Shown piece after piece: positions 1 to 8,497 of a DNA stretch of 51,400 nucleotides. This stretch comes from a bacterium HR11 (lineage in GTDB: Bacteria > Acidobacteriota > HRBIN11). The notes under the pieces were generated by a model that was given only the letters and a program-made list of their open reading frames with translations, was not told the origin of the DNA and made no database searches. A program made the translations under genes and the position numbers. How positions within the stretch are numbered: position 1 is the stretch's first letter; every line of letters begins with the position of its first letter. Location of the stretch: the NCBI GenBank assembly GCA_002898535.1, contig BEHN01000021.1:1-51400 (forward strand), in the 5' to 3' direction.

Positions 1-1
1 G

Positions 2-217
2 CTCCAGGCGAAAGCGGGCGCAAGCCCGCGGGCCGGGTCCGAGCCGTGCCCGGCGTCGGGGATAGGTCCGATGGCCGGGCGGCTTCTTCATGGGGAGAAG
101 GCCGTCCTGCGTCTGACCGAAAAAGGTTTGGTCGTGGAGGCCGACCCCGGGGGCGTGGTCGCCTCGCAAGGCCTCCCGACGAGGCCGAAATCCAAGCCTT
201 CCACGGTCCGGGAATAA
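2..217 (+). CDS. C-terminal fragment of an unrecognised protein (runs off the left edge)
   Basis: An open frame enters from the left edge and ends at TAA 215-217, giving 71 codons without a stop. The last 45 codons use the same codons as neighbouring genes (GTC, CTG, GAG, GCC) and encode a plausible hydrophilic tail ending in a basic, proline-rich stretch. No motif is recognised. An internal ATG at 71 could instead start a tiny ORF. I cannot exclude non-coding sequence that is open by chance in GC-rich DNA. Confidence 0.33.
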   Translation, partial: LQAKAGASPRAGSEPCPASGIGPMAGRLLHGEKAVLRLTEKGLVVEADPGGVVASQGLPTRPKSKPSTVRE

Positions 218-225
218 AAGACCAT

Positions 226-379
226 GGAAGGTGAAACGGCGTCAAACGGGATGCCTGCGCTCCCGCAGGCGGGGACACCTGCCTTCCCGCAGGCGGGACG
301 TCTGCGCTCCTATCGTCCATCTCCCGACCTGCCTATCTGCCGACTGCCCATCTGCCCTATCTCCCGCCTGCCCATCGAC
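226..379. repeat. Intergenic hairpin and short-word repeat array
   Basis: About 240-305 holds two direct copies of a unit with CCTGC...GCAGG arms (CCTGCGCTCCCGCAGGCGGG and CCTGCCTTCCCGCAGGCGGG), each able to form a small hairpin. About 326-376 is a degenerate array of the words CATCTGCC, CCTATCTGCC and GACCTGCC. These same words recur, in both orientations, in at least eight other gaps of this window. No gene is visible between the fragment at the left edge and frr. Confidence 0.7.
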
Positions 380-946
380 TCACGTTTCCAGGATCTCCTT
401 CTCCTTCGCCTTCGCCGCCTGCTCGATTTTCTCGATGTACTCGTCGGTCAGCTTCTGGACCTGGTCTCGGGCCCGACGGGCGTCGTCCTCGGAACACTTC
501 TTGTCCTTCTCCAGCGTCTTGATGTGCTCGTTGCCGTCCCGGCGGATCATGCGAATGGCCGTCTTGCCCTCCTCGGCGATCTTCCACACCTGCTTGGCAA
601 ATTCCCGCCGCCGTTCCTCGGTCAAGGGCGGGATGGGGACCCGGACGACCTTCCCGTCGTTGACGGGCGACAGTCCCAGGTCCGACGTCAGGATGGCCTT
701 CTCGATGACGGCCAACATGCGGGGCTCCCAGGGCTGGATGACGACGAGGTTGGGTTCGGGAATCCGAATCGTGGCGACCTGCGAGATGGGGGTCGGCGTC
801 CCGTAATAGTCGACCCGGATGTGGTCGAACAAATGGATCGAGGCCCGCCCCGTACGAATCGCCTTGAGCTCCTCCTGGACCTTACTGAGCGTCTTCTCCA
901 TGCGGGTCCGGAGGTCTTTCATCAAGGCCTGAAAGACGTCCTCCAT
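380..946 (-). CDS. frr: Ribosome recycling factor
   Basis: RRF, with EF-G, splits post-termination 70S ribosomes in the cytosol. The 188-residue product has the usual length (about 185) and the family hallmarks: an N-terminal helix MEDVFQALMKDLRTRMEKTL, the conserved KAIRTGRAS segment, the DYYGTPTPISQVA block, and the C-terminal NDGKVVRVPIPPLTEERR stretch followed by a long three-helix-bundle arm. The ATG at 946 is preceded by AGGGAGG at good spacing. The longer frame up to 1069 has no homology upstream and runs into the neighbour. In many bacteria frr sits next to pyrH/tsf; here it follows a small membrane protein 95 bp upstream on the same strand. Confidence 0.97.
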   Translation of the reverse strand: MEDVFQALMKDLRTRMEKTLSKVQEELKAIRTGRASIHLFDHIRVDYYGTPTPISQVATIRIPEPNLVVIQPWEPRMLAVIEKAILTSDLGLSPVNDGKVVRVPIPPLTEERRREFAKQVWKIAEEGKTAIRMIRRDGNEHIKTLEKDKKCSEDDARRARDQVQKLTDEYIEKIEQAAKAKEKEILET

Positions 947-1041
947 GGACTGCCTCCCTGGACCGGGTCTTGGGTGCCCGGTGCCGGCGTCTGGGACGTG
1001 AGTCCCAATCTCCGCCACCGGACACCTGGGACCATCCCGGC

Positions 1042-1404
1042 CTACTTGCGGCGACGCCGACGCCACCACCAGACCGGGGCCAACAGACTCAAGAAGGCCA
1101 TCCAGGAGCGACCCGTCAGTCGCCCCAGGGTTTCCAGGACTCCGGCCAGGTCCTCGACGCTTCGCCGGACCTTCCGAGTGACGACGCCTGTGTCATCTAA
1201 CTGTCGGTCCAGTTTGTACGTGATCGATTTCAAGTTTCGGACGACTTCGCCCGAGTGGTTCAAAAAGTCCTGGACCTGGACGAGGGTCTGGCGGAAGGTC
1301 CGCAGGGTCTGGACGACGTGAAAGGTCAAATAGACAGCTATGAGGAAGAGACCGACCCACAGGAAGAATCGCACGACGGGCCACGAGATGACGACTGCTT
1401 CCAC
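1042..1404 (-). CDS. Small single-pass membrane protein, DUF948-like
   Basis: The 120-residue product has one N-terminal transmembrane segment (about residues 8-30, rich in F, V, L, W) and then a heptad-like helical region with alternating hydrophobic residues. It ends in a tryptophan-rich stretch and a run of basic residues. This resembles short DUF948-type proteins, but the match is by architecture only. GTG at 1404 is the start, with a strong GGAGGT 7 nt upstream. It lies between an outer-membrane protein gene and frr on the same strand, probably in one transcript. A structural role at the inner membrane is a guess. Confidence 0.72.
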   Translation of the reverse strand: MEAVVISWPVVRFFLWVGLFLIAVYLTFHVVQTLRTFRQTLVQVQDFLNHSGEVVRNLKSITYKLDRQLDDTGVVTRKVRRSVEDLAGVLETLGRLTGRSWMAFLSLLAPVWWWRRRRRK

Positions 1405-1490
1405 CGCCGATACCTCCGGGCCAGCCCGGGGCCCGGGGCCGCCATCGCCCCGGACGGCGGCCCGCTCGACCCCTCAGACTTGCTCGATCC

Positions 1491-2834
1491 CTAAAAACGC
1501 AGGACGAAACTGCCGGAGAACTGCTTCACCGGCTTGCTCCACGAGTACGCCACGTCCACCTGGAGGCGGTTCCGGACGACGAAGCCCAAACCGCCGGAGA
1601 CACCGACCCGCGTTTTGTCCTCCAGACCATTATAGAGCCGGTCGAAGGTGTCTGCCCAGAAGGCATCCGCCGGGGACGAGAGGTTCGCAGGCTTCGTGTA
1701 GTGAATCCGCCGCTCCGGGAACACAAAGCCGCCGGCCCGGAGGGCGACGGTCGTCGAGCCGACGAAAAACACGTATTCGGCGCCCCCGCGGACCTCGACC
1801 CGGTCGCTGATGTGAAAGTTCTCGATGGCCAGGGCCCTGTCTCCACCCGGATAAAAGTATAACAACTCCGCGTTATCGTCTACGATACGGGAGTACTGGA
1901 GCCATACGACGTCGGCCGTCAGGACGAGCTGGTCCGTCGGTCGAAAGGCGAAGCCCCCGCCGAATCGATGGGGAATCCCCAGCCGAGGCTCGATCGATCC
2001 GATCGGGACCTGCGTCCCGCCCGGTAACTCTGCATACAGGGTGTCGTCTTCCCACTGGAACGTAGGATTGATTTCCCCGACCAGGCCGACCTGGAATCTC
2101 GATGACGGGCGCCACATGAGGCCGACCGTAAAGCCGAAGCCCGTGTCCGTATCGTTTAGGGACTCGACGTTGGCCACGAAAGGCGCCCCGCAGAGGTCAA
2201 ATTCGATGGGATCACAAAAATCCCGTCGGATCAAGCTTTCGGCCTTCATCCGGGCGAACTTGCCGGCGACCCCGATGTCGACCCGGCCCAGGCGCACGGC
2301 CAGGGCCAGACCGTATTGCTCACCGGTGAACTTCATGCTCCCCTCGACGGGGAAGAAGAGGAAGCCCGGCACGATGGTCCGAGCGTCAAACGTGAATTCG
2401 TCCTTCAGACGGATGAACTCATGCCGGAAGAGGGCGACCGTCCACCGCTTGTTCTTGCCCGGAAAGACGATACTGACGAAAGCGGGGGACCCGACGTTGG
2501 CCCCGAAAGTCGTCGATTCAAAGTCAAACAGGCTGTTCCGATTGGCCAGGCGCGGAATGTCGTAATTCAGGAACTTTCCCTCGGCCGCAATCTCCGGCCG
2601 GATCAGGACCAGCAGGCCCGCCGGATTCGTCTGGGCGGCCGTGGCGTCGTCGGCCAGGCCGATGAAGGCGCCGCCCATGGCCGTCGCCCGGGCGCCGGGC
2701 GGGATGAAGTTAAATTCCAACTGCTGGAAGCTTTCTTCATCGACCTGGGCGTAGGCCGGGACCAGGCATCCGCCGACCCATCCCAGGACGGCCAGTCCGA
2801 TGAATCGCCATGCATACCGTCGAAGGTGTCGCAT
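1491..2834 (-). CDS. OMPP1/FadL-like outer-membrane beta-barrel protein
   Basis: 447 residues with a signal peptide (about 1-30, cleavage near AYA-QVDEE). The next segment, with PPGARATAMGGAFIGLADDA and TNPAGL, is the typical N-terminus of the OMPP1/FadL/TodX and PorV-like families. The rest is alternating beta-strand sequence with aromatic girdle residues, and the chain ends in the phenylalanine expected for BAM recognition (SFVLRF). FadL proteins import hydrophobic compounds; PorV-like members act in secretion, so the substrate is not predicted. AGGAGGT precedes ATG 2834 at ideal spacing. It is transcribed divergently from the sigma-54 regulator and leads toward the small membrane protein gene and frr. 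Confidence 0.88.
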   Translation of the reverse strand: MRHLRRYAWRFIGLAVLGWVGGCLVPAYAQVDEESFQQLEFNFIPPGARATAMGGAFIGLADDATAAQTNPAGLLVLIRPEIAAEGKFLNYDIPRLANRNSLFDFESTTFGANVGSPAFVSIVFPGKNKRWTVALFRHEFIRLKDEFTFDARTIVPGFLFFPVEGSMKFTGEQYGLALAVRLGRVDIGVAGKFARMKAESLIRRDFCDPIEFDLCGAPFVANVESLNDTDTGFGFTVGLMWRPSSRFQVGLVGEINPTFQWEDDTLYAELPGGTQVPIGSIEPRLGIPHRFGGGFAFRPTDQLVLTADVVWLQYSRIVDDNAELLYFYPGGDRALAIENFHISDRVEVRGGAEYVFFVGSTTVALRAGGFVFPERRIHYTKPANLSSPADAFWADTFDRLYNGLEDKTRVGVSGGLGFVVRNRLQVDVAYSWSKPVKQFSGSFVLRF

Positions 2835-2905
2835 GGTAGCACCTCCTCGTCATTTTTCAGTTCGGGGATTTCGGGGCCGGGTCAGTTCCTGCCGACCCGT
2901 CCCCT

Positions 2906-2934
2906 ATTTTTTTCCATCGAGGCATTGCGTGCAA
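2906..2934 (-). promoter_or_regulatory. Candidate promoter of the outer-membrane protein gene
   Basis: On the minus strand TTGCAC (2929-2934) is followed after 17 nt by AAAAAT (2906-2911), about 70 nt before the ATG. The -10 is poor and the call rests on spacing and the local A/T patch only. Confidence 0.3.
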
Positions 2935-3072
2935 AATGGAAGGACCCACGGAGGCGTTCCTTCTAACCGCCCGCCCTGGCCGGCTACGGACCTTGGGTCC
3001 GCGCGGACGGGATTAATGGCCCCAACCCCTGAGACGGATTTTCGAGCAATCTCGGTGCACTCGGGGGTCCGA

Positions 3073-3143
3073 CTGCCCCTTGGGAGCAAAGCCATTCGCG
3101 ATTATCGTTCCTCTCCCGAGGAATGTTGCTCTCCCAGGGGCAG
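3073..3143. promoter_or_regulatory. Long two-stem inverted repeat upstream of the sigma-54 regulator
   Basis: CTGCCCCTTGGGAGCAA (3073-3089) pairs with TTGCTCTCCCAGGGGCAG (3126-3143) with small bulges. Inside lies a perfect TTCCTC-TCCC-GAGGAA hairpin (3108-3123). It ends 33 nt before the regulator ATG, in an otherwise featureless 342-bp divergent gap (2835-3176). It could be a leader RNA structure, a protein-binding dyad or a dispersed repeat. There is no U-run, so a classic terminator is unlikely. Confidence 0.6.
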
Positions 3144-3176
3144 ACCGACAAAATAATGCTCCTAAGACGGTGATCC

Positions 3177-4574
3177 ATGCCTGCCGTCCTCATCGTGGAC
3201 GACGAGCCCGAAATTCGCCACTTGATTCGCCGATGCCTCCAGGCGCTGGACGTCACCTGTCTGGAGGCGGCCTCGGGTCAGGAGGCCGTCGAGTCCGTCC
3301 GCCGACACGACCCGGCGGTCGTCCTTCTGGACGTCCGACTCCCGGACATGCACGGACTGGAAGTCCTGCGGGCGGTCCGCCAGGTCTCGCCCGGGACGTC
3401 CGTCCTCATGCTGACGGCCTTCGACGATTCCCGGATCGCCGTCCAGGCGATTCAGCAGGGGGCCGACGACTACATGACGAAGCCTCTGGACGTCGACCGC
3501 CTGGTCCGGCGAGTCCGGGAACTCCTGGAAGCGGGGCGGCTCCGGGCCGACCTGGAGGCCGTGGGCGAGCCGGCCGAGTCGGACGTGCATTTCTACGGTC
3601 TCGTCGGGCGCTCGGCCAGCATCCGCCGGGTCTTCCAGTGGATCCGGCGTATCGCCCCGACGGACATGCCCGTCTTGATCACGGGGGAGAGCGGGACGGG
3701 CAAGCGGCGGGTCGCCGAGGTCATCCACCGGCTGAGCCCCCGGGCCCAGGGCCCCTTCGTGACCGTCGACTGCGGGACGCTCCCGGCCCACCTGCTGGAA
3801 AGCGAGCTCTTCGGGTACGAACGGGGCGCCTTCACGGGGGCCGACCAGCGGAAAGTTGGCCGCATCGAGCTGGCCCAGGGCGGGACCGTCCTGCTCGACG
3901 AGATCGCCAACCTCCCGCCCGACGGTCAGGTCAAGCTCCTGCAGGCCCTCGACGAGAAGGTCGTCTTCCGCCTCGGGGGGACGACGCCCGTTCAGCTGGA
4001 CGTTCGGATCGTCGTCGCCTCGAATCAAGACCTCCGGGGCTTGGTCGAGCGGGGTCAATTCCGGGAGGACCTCTATTATCGGTTGAACGTCTTTGAGCTT
4101 CGTCTGCCGCCCCTGCGCGAGCGGCCGGAGGACATTCCCCTGCTCGTCGAGTACTTCCTGCGGCACTTTTCCGAACGCTACGGCAAGACCGTCCGGGGCT
4201 TTCACCCCGAGGCGATGGCCCTGCTCTTGCGGCATACCTGGCCGGGGAACGTCCGGGAGCTCCGTAACGTCGTCGAGCGGGGCATCGTCTTAGCCGACCG
4301 CTGGATCGGCGTCGAGCACCTGCCCCCGGAGATTCAGGCCCTGGCCGGGGAACGGCTCGACGTCCGGGAGGCCGAGTCCTTTGCTCAACGGGCCCACGCC
4401 CTCCTGGAGGAGACCGAAAAGTACATCCTCCGAGAAGCGCTCGACCGAGCCGGCGGGAATCGGCAAGTCGCGGCCCGCCTCTTAGGCATCAGCCTGCGGA
4501 CGCTGTATTACAAGATGGACCGGTACTTTCCGAAGGAGGGCCGCCGACGCCGGGAGACGGCGGGGGATGGATAG
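3177..4574 (+). CDS. Sigma-54-dependent response regulator (NtrC family)
   Basis: 465 residues in the order REC, AAA+, Fis-type HTH. The receiver has DDE at 8-10, phospho-acceptor D52 and K102. The AAA+ domain has Walker A GESGTGK (170-176), the sigma-54 contact loop GAFTGA (217-222), Walker B VLLDEI (238-243), and the REDLYYRLNVFELRLPPLRER segment at about 297-317 with the conserved arginines. The tail GGNRQVAARLLGISLRTLYY is a Fis HTH. Phosphorylation should drive oligomerisation and ATP-dependent opening of sigma-54 promoters. Residues after Walker A read RR rather than the usual EL. No cognate kinase adjoins it; the next gene, a cytochrome-barrel fusion, overlaps its end by 8 nt, so the two are probably cotranscribed. 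The ribosome-binding site is weak. Confidence 0.95.
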   Translation: MPAVLIVDDEPEIRHLIRRCLQALDVTCLEAASGQEAVESVRRHDPAVVLLDVRLPDMHGLEVLRAVRQVSPGTSVLMLTAFDDSRIAVQAIQQGADDYMTKPLDVDRLVRRVRELLEAGRLRADLEAVGEPAESDVHFYGLVGRSASIRRVFQWIRRIAPTDMPVLITGESGTGKRRVAEVIHRLSPRAQGPFVTVDCGTLPAHLLESELFGYERGAFTGADQRKVGRIELAQGGTVLLDEIANLPPDGQVKLLQALDEKVVFRLGGTTPVQLDVRIVVASNQDLRGLVERGQFREDLYYRLNVFELRLPPLRERPEDIPLLVEYFLRHFSERYGKTVRGFHPEAMALLLRHTWPGNVRELRNVVERGIVLADRWIGVEHLPPEIQALAGERLDVREAESFAQRAHALLEETEKYILREALDRAGGNRQVAARLLGISLRTLYYKMDRYFPKEGRRRRETAGDG

Positions 4575-5730
4575 ACAGTCCGGAGATCGGCCGATGCGCA
4601 AAACGGGGCTACTCAAGCCCGTCCGAGGGCATTCGCCGGTAACGTGGAAATTCGTAGCACTCCTCGTGATCCGATGGGGTTTCATCGGATCGGCCCTGGG
4701 CCAGACGGGACCCGTCGAGGACCTCAACGCCCTGCCGGTCCCGGAACTCTACCAGCGGGCCTGCGCGGCCTGTCACGGCCCCGACGGCCGGGGCTACCCC
4801 GGCGGCGAGTGGCGGGAACGGACCGGCCTGTTGACCCCGCCGCCGGATTTCACGGACCCGAAGTTCAACTCTCGGGAACCCCTCGAAGACTGGGTCGCCG
4901 TCATCCGAGACGGGGGCCCGGCCCGGGGGCTGTCGCCTCAGATGCCGTCTTTCGGCCTCGCCCTGACCGAGGCCAAGATCCGGGCGCTCGCCCGGTATCT
5001 CAAGGGCCTGGGCCATGACGCCCGCTACCCGCCCGGCGAGCTGAATTTCTACCGGGGCCATCGGACGACGAAGGCCTTCCCGGAAGACGAGTTCCTCCTG
5101 ATATCCAACTACGAGCGGCTTCGGTCCGGCGGGACCGTCTTTCAAGAGACCCTCTACTATGCGCATCGGATCGGTCCCCGGTATCAGTGGGAAATCAAGG
5201 GGACGCCGACTTTTGCGACCGGCGAAGACATTTCCGGGGAAGTCGAGTTGGGCCTCAAGTGGGCGGTCGCCTACGACCTGGCCCGGCGGTGGATCCTCAC
5301 GGTGGGCCTGGAACCGGCTTTCCCCGTCCGGTCCGACGAGAAGTGGAGCGCGACGTTGTACAGCACTTTCGGGAAGGCCCTGGGGGACCGGTGGACCCTC
5401 CAGTCGAGCCTTCATCTGAAGTGGTCTCCCCCGGAGGGCGCCGAGGGTTGGACCCTCCGGTGGTCCGGCGTCGTGCACGGCGTCTTCACGTCCGCCCGGC
5501 GGGGACTCTTCCCGGCCCTCGAGTGGACCGTCGAGCGGGGGCTCTCCGCCGGTGCTCGGACCCGGGTCTGGCTCCTCCCCCAGGTCTACGCCGCCCTGTC
5601 CCGGCGGGGTCACGTGGCCCTCAGCGTCGGGCCGGAGATTCCCCTCCGTCGGGACCCCGACGTGCGATTTCGAATTCGAGCTTTCTTACTGTGGGACTAT
5701 GCCGACGGCCCCTTCTGGACGGGCTGGTAA
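4567..5730 (+). CDS. Exported monoheme cytochrome c fused to a C-terminal beta-barrel-like domain
   Basis: 387 residues. A signal-peptide-like segment (about 24-46, ending SALG-QTG) is followed by a class I cytochrome c domain. It has the heme site CAACH (66-70), a distal Met in QMPSFG (M126) and a closing helix ARYLKGL. After a linker containing TTKAFPEDE (about 167-175), residues 176-387 alternate hydrophobic and polar residues like beta-strands and end in an aromatic (FWTGW), suggesting an outer-membrane barrel. The design recalls cytochrome-porins such as Cyc2, but the heme domain is larger and the barrel shorter. The first ATG overlaps the regulator gene; ATG 4594 (after CGGAG) is an equally good start. 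Electron transfer across or at the outer membrane is an inference. Confidence 0.8.
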   Translation: MDRQSGDRPMRKTGLLKPVRGHSPVTWKFVALLVIRWGFIGSALGQTGPVEDLNALPVPELYQRACAACHGPDGRGYPGGEWRERTGLLTPPPDFTDPKFNSREPLEDWVAVIRDGGPARGLSPQMPSFGLALTEAKIRALARYLKGLGHDARYPPGELNFYRGHRTTKAFPEDEFLLISNYERLRSGGTVFQETLYYAHRIGPRYQWEIKGTPTFATGEDISGEVELGLKWAVAYDLARRWILTVGLEPAFPVRSDEKWSATLYSTFGKALGDRWTLQSSLHLKWSPPEGAEGWTLRWSGVVHGVFTSARRGLFPALEWTVERGLSAGARTRVWLLPQVYAALSRRGHVALSVGPEIPLRRDPDVRFRIRAFLLWDYADGPFWTGW

Positions 5731-5796
5731 GGTGCGTCCACCGGCCGTTCGGTGTCAGGAAGTCTGGAACCGATTGCCCCTACGGCCCCACGGCCT

Positions 5797-6834
5797 TCAC
5801 GACCACCGGCGGACCCACTGGAGGATGCCCTCCCGGACGGACTTCCGGTGCGTCGTCCCGACGCGACGGTCGATTTCGGCCCGGTGGGCCCGGTACCACT
5901 CATAGCCCTTGATGAGGGCCCGGACGTTGCTGTCCCGGGGCTCCCATCCGAGGAGGTCCCGGGCCTTCCGGATGTCGAAGTAGAAGTCCTTGTCCGGCGT
6001 CCGGTAGTGCCAGTCCACCAGCGGCGAGAGGCCGAGGTGGTCCAGGAGCCAGAGGACCGTCTTAACGGGCACGGCCGGGAGGGGGCACAGGCGGGCGCCC
6101 GTCCCGGCGTGGTCGATCAGGCCCTGGAGGTCTTCCCGCAAGGTCCGGTACTCGGCGGCGCCGACGTTGAAGTCATCCCCGGGGACAGCCGCCCGGGCGG
6201 CCCGGACGCACGCCTCGACGAGGTCCTCGCTACTGATGAGCTGAAACCGATTCGTCCCCCGACCGATGAGGTACACGCGACGGCCCTCGGCGACATACCG
6301 AAACAGGAGCGTCAGGATGCCGCCCCGGCCGGGACCGATGACCGTCCGGGGCCGGAGGACCATGACGTCCAGGCCCCGGGCCCGGAATGCCCGACACACC
6401 TGCTCGGCCCGGGCCTTCGACCGACCGTAGGCGCCCAGGGGTCGAAAGGGCGTCTCTTCAGTGACGGGGCACCGCCGGGGAATCCCGTATACGGCACTGC
6501 TCGAAACGAACACGACCCGGCGGACCCGGTTCGCCTGACAGACCTCAAGGAGAAGACGGGTCCCGTGGACATTGACCTCGTCGTAGGCCCGACCCGCCTT
6601 GGCCACCGGCAGGACGGCCGCCAGGTGGAACACGACCTCCACGTCCCGGACGGCCTGGGCCACGACCGAGGGGTCCCGGATGTCACCCTCGACGAAGTCG
6701 GCCGGCCGGGCCAGCCAGGTCTCGTCGGGCGGCTCCCGGTCCAGGATGCGGACGGCCACGCCCTCATCCTGGAGGCGTCGCACGAGCTGTAAGCCCAGAA
6801 AGCCGGCTCCGCCGGTCACTAAGGCCGTCTCCAT
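5797..6834 (-). CDS. NAD-dependent epimerase/dehydratase (extended SDR)
   Basis: 345 residues of the extended short-chain dehydrogenase fold used for nucleotide-sugar or sterol-type substrates. It shows the Rossmann motif TGGAGFLG near the N-terminus, DI(R) after strand 3, HLAAV, the SSSAVYG strand and the catalytic YGRSK (YxxxK). LRPRTVIGPG and the C-terminal substrate-domain RKARDLLGWEPR motif are also typical. ATG 6834 has AGGAGGG upstream and directly precedes the Rossmann strand; the frame's earlier ATG (6861) adds nine unlikely residues. It is convergent with the cytochrome gene. The substrate cannot be read from the sequence; no sugar-biosynthesis cluster surrounds it. Confidence 0.88.
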   Translation of the reverse strand: METALVTGGAGFLGLQLVRRLQDEGVAVRILDREPPDETWLARPADFVEGDIRDPSVVAQAVRDVEVVFHLAAVLPVAKAGRAYDEVNVHGTRLLLEVCQANRVRRVVFVSSSAVYGIPRRCPVTEETPFRPLGAYGRSKARAEQVCRAFRARGLDVMVLRPRTVIGPGRGGILTLLFRYVAEGRRVYLIGRGTNRFQLISSEDLVEACVRAARAAVPGDDFNVGAAEYRTLREDLQGLIDHAGTGARLCPLPAVPVKTVLWLLDHLGLSPLVDWHYRTPDKDFYFDIRKARDLLGWEPRDSNVRALIKGYEWYRAHRAEIDRRVGTTHRKSVREGILQWVRRWS

Positions 6835-6885
6835 GGGGGGATCCCTCCTGCATCCATGCACGATGCATGGATATCTATCCTTTGA

Positions 6886-7095
6886 CGATAGACCATAGAC
6901 CGTGGACGATCGACCGGACCAGAGTCACGAGTCGTTCCAGGCCATCGGGATGGCCTCCTTTTGAGAGGAGATGAAGGGACTTACCGAGACCCTGCGGCCT
7001 CCGGGGTCCATCGTCTAAGGTCGGACCGCTCAAAAGGGATAAGGGGTCGGCTACATCTCGTCTTGCATCCTGTATCCCGCATCTCGCATCTTATA
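6886..7095. repeat. Gap 6835-7132: two short-word arrays between divergent genes
   Basis: About 6886-6915 carries the words GACCATAGACC and GACGATCGACC. About 7054-7095 carries GCATCTCGTCTTGCATCC-type words (family GATGCARGAT, complement orientation). Both families recur elsewhere in the window. The rest of the 298-bp gap shows nothing I can name. Confidence 0.6.
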
Positions 7096-7132
7096 CGGAG
7101 CCCCTTGCTGGGTCCACCTTGAGGTCACGCCG

Positions 7133-8497
7133 ATGTCGTGTTCCGAAAGCGGTCGGGTCATCGTCGTCGGCGGCGGGCTGGCCGGCTGTGAGGCGGCCTG
7201 GCAGGCCGCTCAGCTCGGCATCCCCGTCGTCCTCTACGAAATGCGACCCCAGGTCATGACGCCCGCCCACAAGACGGGCGACCTCGCCGAGCTCGTCTGC
7301 AGTAACAGCCTCCGGAGTGACCTCATCGATAAGCCCGCCGGCCTCCTGAAGGAGGAGATGCGCCGGCTGGACTCCCTCATCATCCGCTGTGCCGACCGGG
7401 CGGCCATTCCGGGCGGCGGCGCCCTGACCGTGGACCGGGAGAAATTCGCCCAGGCCGTCACCGAGGCCATCGAGGGCCATCCCCGGATCACCGTCGTACG
7501 GGCGGCCGTGACGGACATCCCCGACGACGGGCCGGCCGTCATCGCCACGGGCCCCCTGACCCATGAGGCCCTCGCCGAGGCCCTCCGCCGCCTCATCGGG
7601 TCTGACTTCCTGTACTTCTACGACGCCGTATCGCCTATCGTGGACGCCGAGACGATCGATTACGAGCGATGCTTCTGGGGGGCCCGCTACCGGGACGAGC
7701 CGGCGTATCTGAACTGCCCGATGTCCGAAGAAGACTACCGACGCTTCTGGGAGGCCCTGACGACGGCCGAGCGGCATGCGCCCCATGACTTCGAGCAGGT
7801 CCCGTTCTTTGAGGGGTGTCTCCCTATCGAGGAGATGGCCCGCCGGGGGTATCTCACCTTGGCCTATGGGCCCCTCCGACCGACGGGTCTCCGGGACCCC
7901 CGCACGGGCCGGCGGCCCTTCGCCGTCGTCCAGCTTCGGCCGGAGAATGCCGAACGCACGATGTTCAACCTCGTCGGCTTTCAGACGACGCTCCGGTGGG
8001 GCGAACAGCAGAGGGTCTTCCGCCTGATCCCGGGCCTCGAGCATGCCGAGTTCCTCCGCTTCGGGTACGTCCATCGGAACACTTACGTCAACGCCCCTGT
8101 CGCCCTGCGGCCGACGTATCAGTTCAAGGGCCGGGACGACCTGTTCCTGGCCGGTCAGTTGACGGGCGTCGAAGGCTACATCGAGTCGGCGGCCGCCGGT
8201 CTGATCGCCGGCGTGAATGCGGCTCGCCTCGTCCGGGGCGAGCCGCCCCTGGTGTGGCCCCGGGAGACGGCGATGGGCGCCCTGGCCCACTACATCACGA
8301 CGGCCGACCCCAAACACTTTGCCCCGATGAACATCAACTTCGGGCTCCTGCCGCCCCTGGACCCGCCCGTCCGCCCGAAGGACCGCCGGTATCGAGAGAT
8401 GGCCGTCCGGGCCCTGCGAGCCCTGGAGGCATTTATTCGCCGGCACGGCCTCCGCCGGGGCACGGGCAAGTACGAGGGCTGGGAGGATCGGTGTTAG
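7133..8497 (+). CDS. trmFO: Methylenetetrahydrofolate-tRNA (uracil-5-)-methyltransferase TrmFO
   Basis: TrmFO makes ribothymidine-54 in the T-loop of tRNA, using methylene-THF as carbon donor and FADH2 as reductant. The 454-residue product begins with the FAD-binding VVGGGLAGCEAA. It has the family block HKTGDLAELVCSNSLRSD with the proposed catalytic Cys (C56), the second conserved cysteine segment EGCLPIEEMARRG, and the C-terminal LTGVEGYIESAAAGLIAGVNAAR FAD clamp followed by MNINFGLLPPL. ATG 7133 has GAGG 8 nt upstream. The last two codons (RC) and the stop lie inside an inverted intergenic repeat, so the repeat has moved into the gene end. It is monocistronic as far as visible. Confidence 0.96.
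   Translation: MSCSESGRVIVVGGGLAGCEAAWQAAQLGIPVVLYEMRPQVMTPAHKTGDLAELVCSNSLRSDLIDKPAGLLKEEMRRLDSLIIRCADRAAIPGGGALTVDREKFAQAVTEAIEGHPRITVVRAAVTDIPDDGPAVIATGPLTHEALAEALRRLIGSDFLYFYDAVSPIVDAETIDYERCFWGARYRDEPAYLNCPMSEEDYRRFWEALTTAERHAPHDFEQVPFFEGCLPIEEMARRGYLTLAYGPLRPTGLRDPRTGRRPFAVVQLRPENAERTMFNLVGFQTTLRWGEQQRVFRLIPGLEHAEFLRFGYVHRNTYVNAPVALRPTYQFKGRDDLFLAGQLTGVEGYIESAAAGLIAGVNAARLVRGEPPLVWPRETAMGALAHYITTADPKHFAPMNINFGLLPPLDPPVRPKDRRYREMAVRALRALEAFIRRHGLRRGTGKYEGWEDRC

Noticed and set aside
224-1321. Long plus-strand open frame of 365 codons
   Set aside because: It is antisense to frr and the small membrane protein gene, both with homology or a good ribosome-binding site; its product is low-complexity.
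4567-5730. Calling the cytochrome fusion Cyc2 iron oxidase
   Set aside because: The heme domain is a full class I cytochrome with a Met ligand and the barrel-like part is too short for Cyc2's 16 strands.
5740-5790. Third copy of the MITE-like end (GGCCGTTCGGTGTC)
   Set aside because: Only about 10 bp match the terminus, and the rest of the end sequence is absent.
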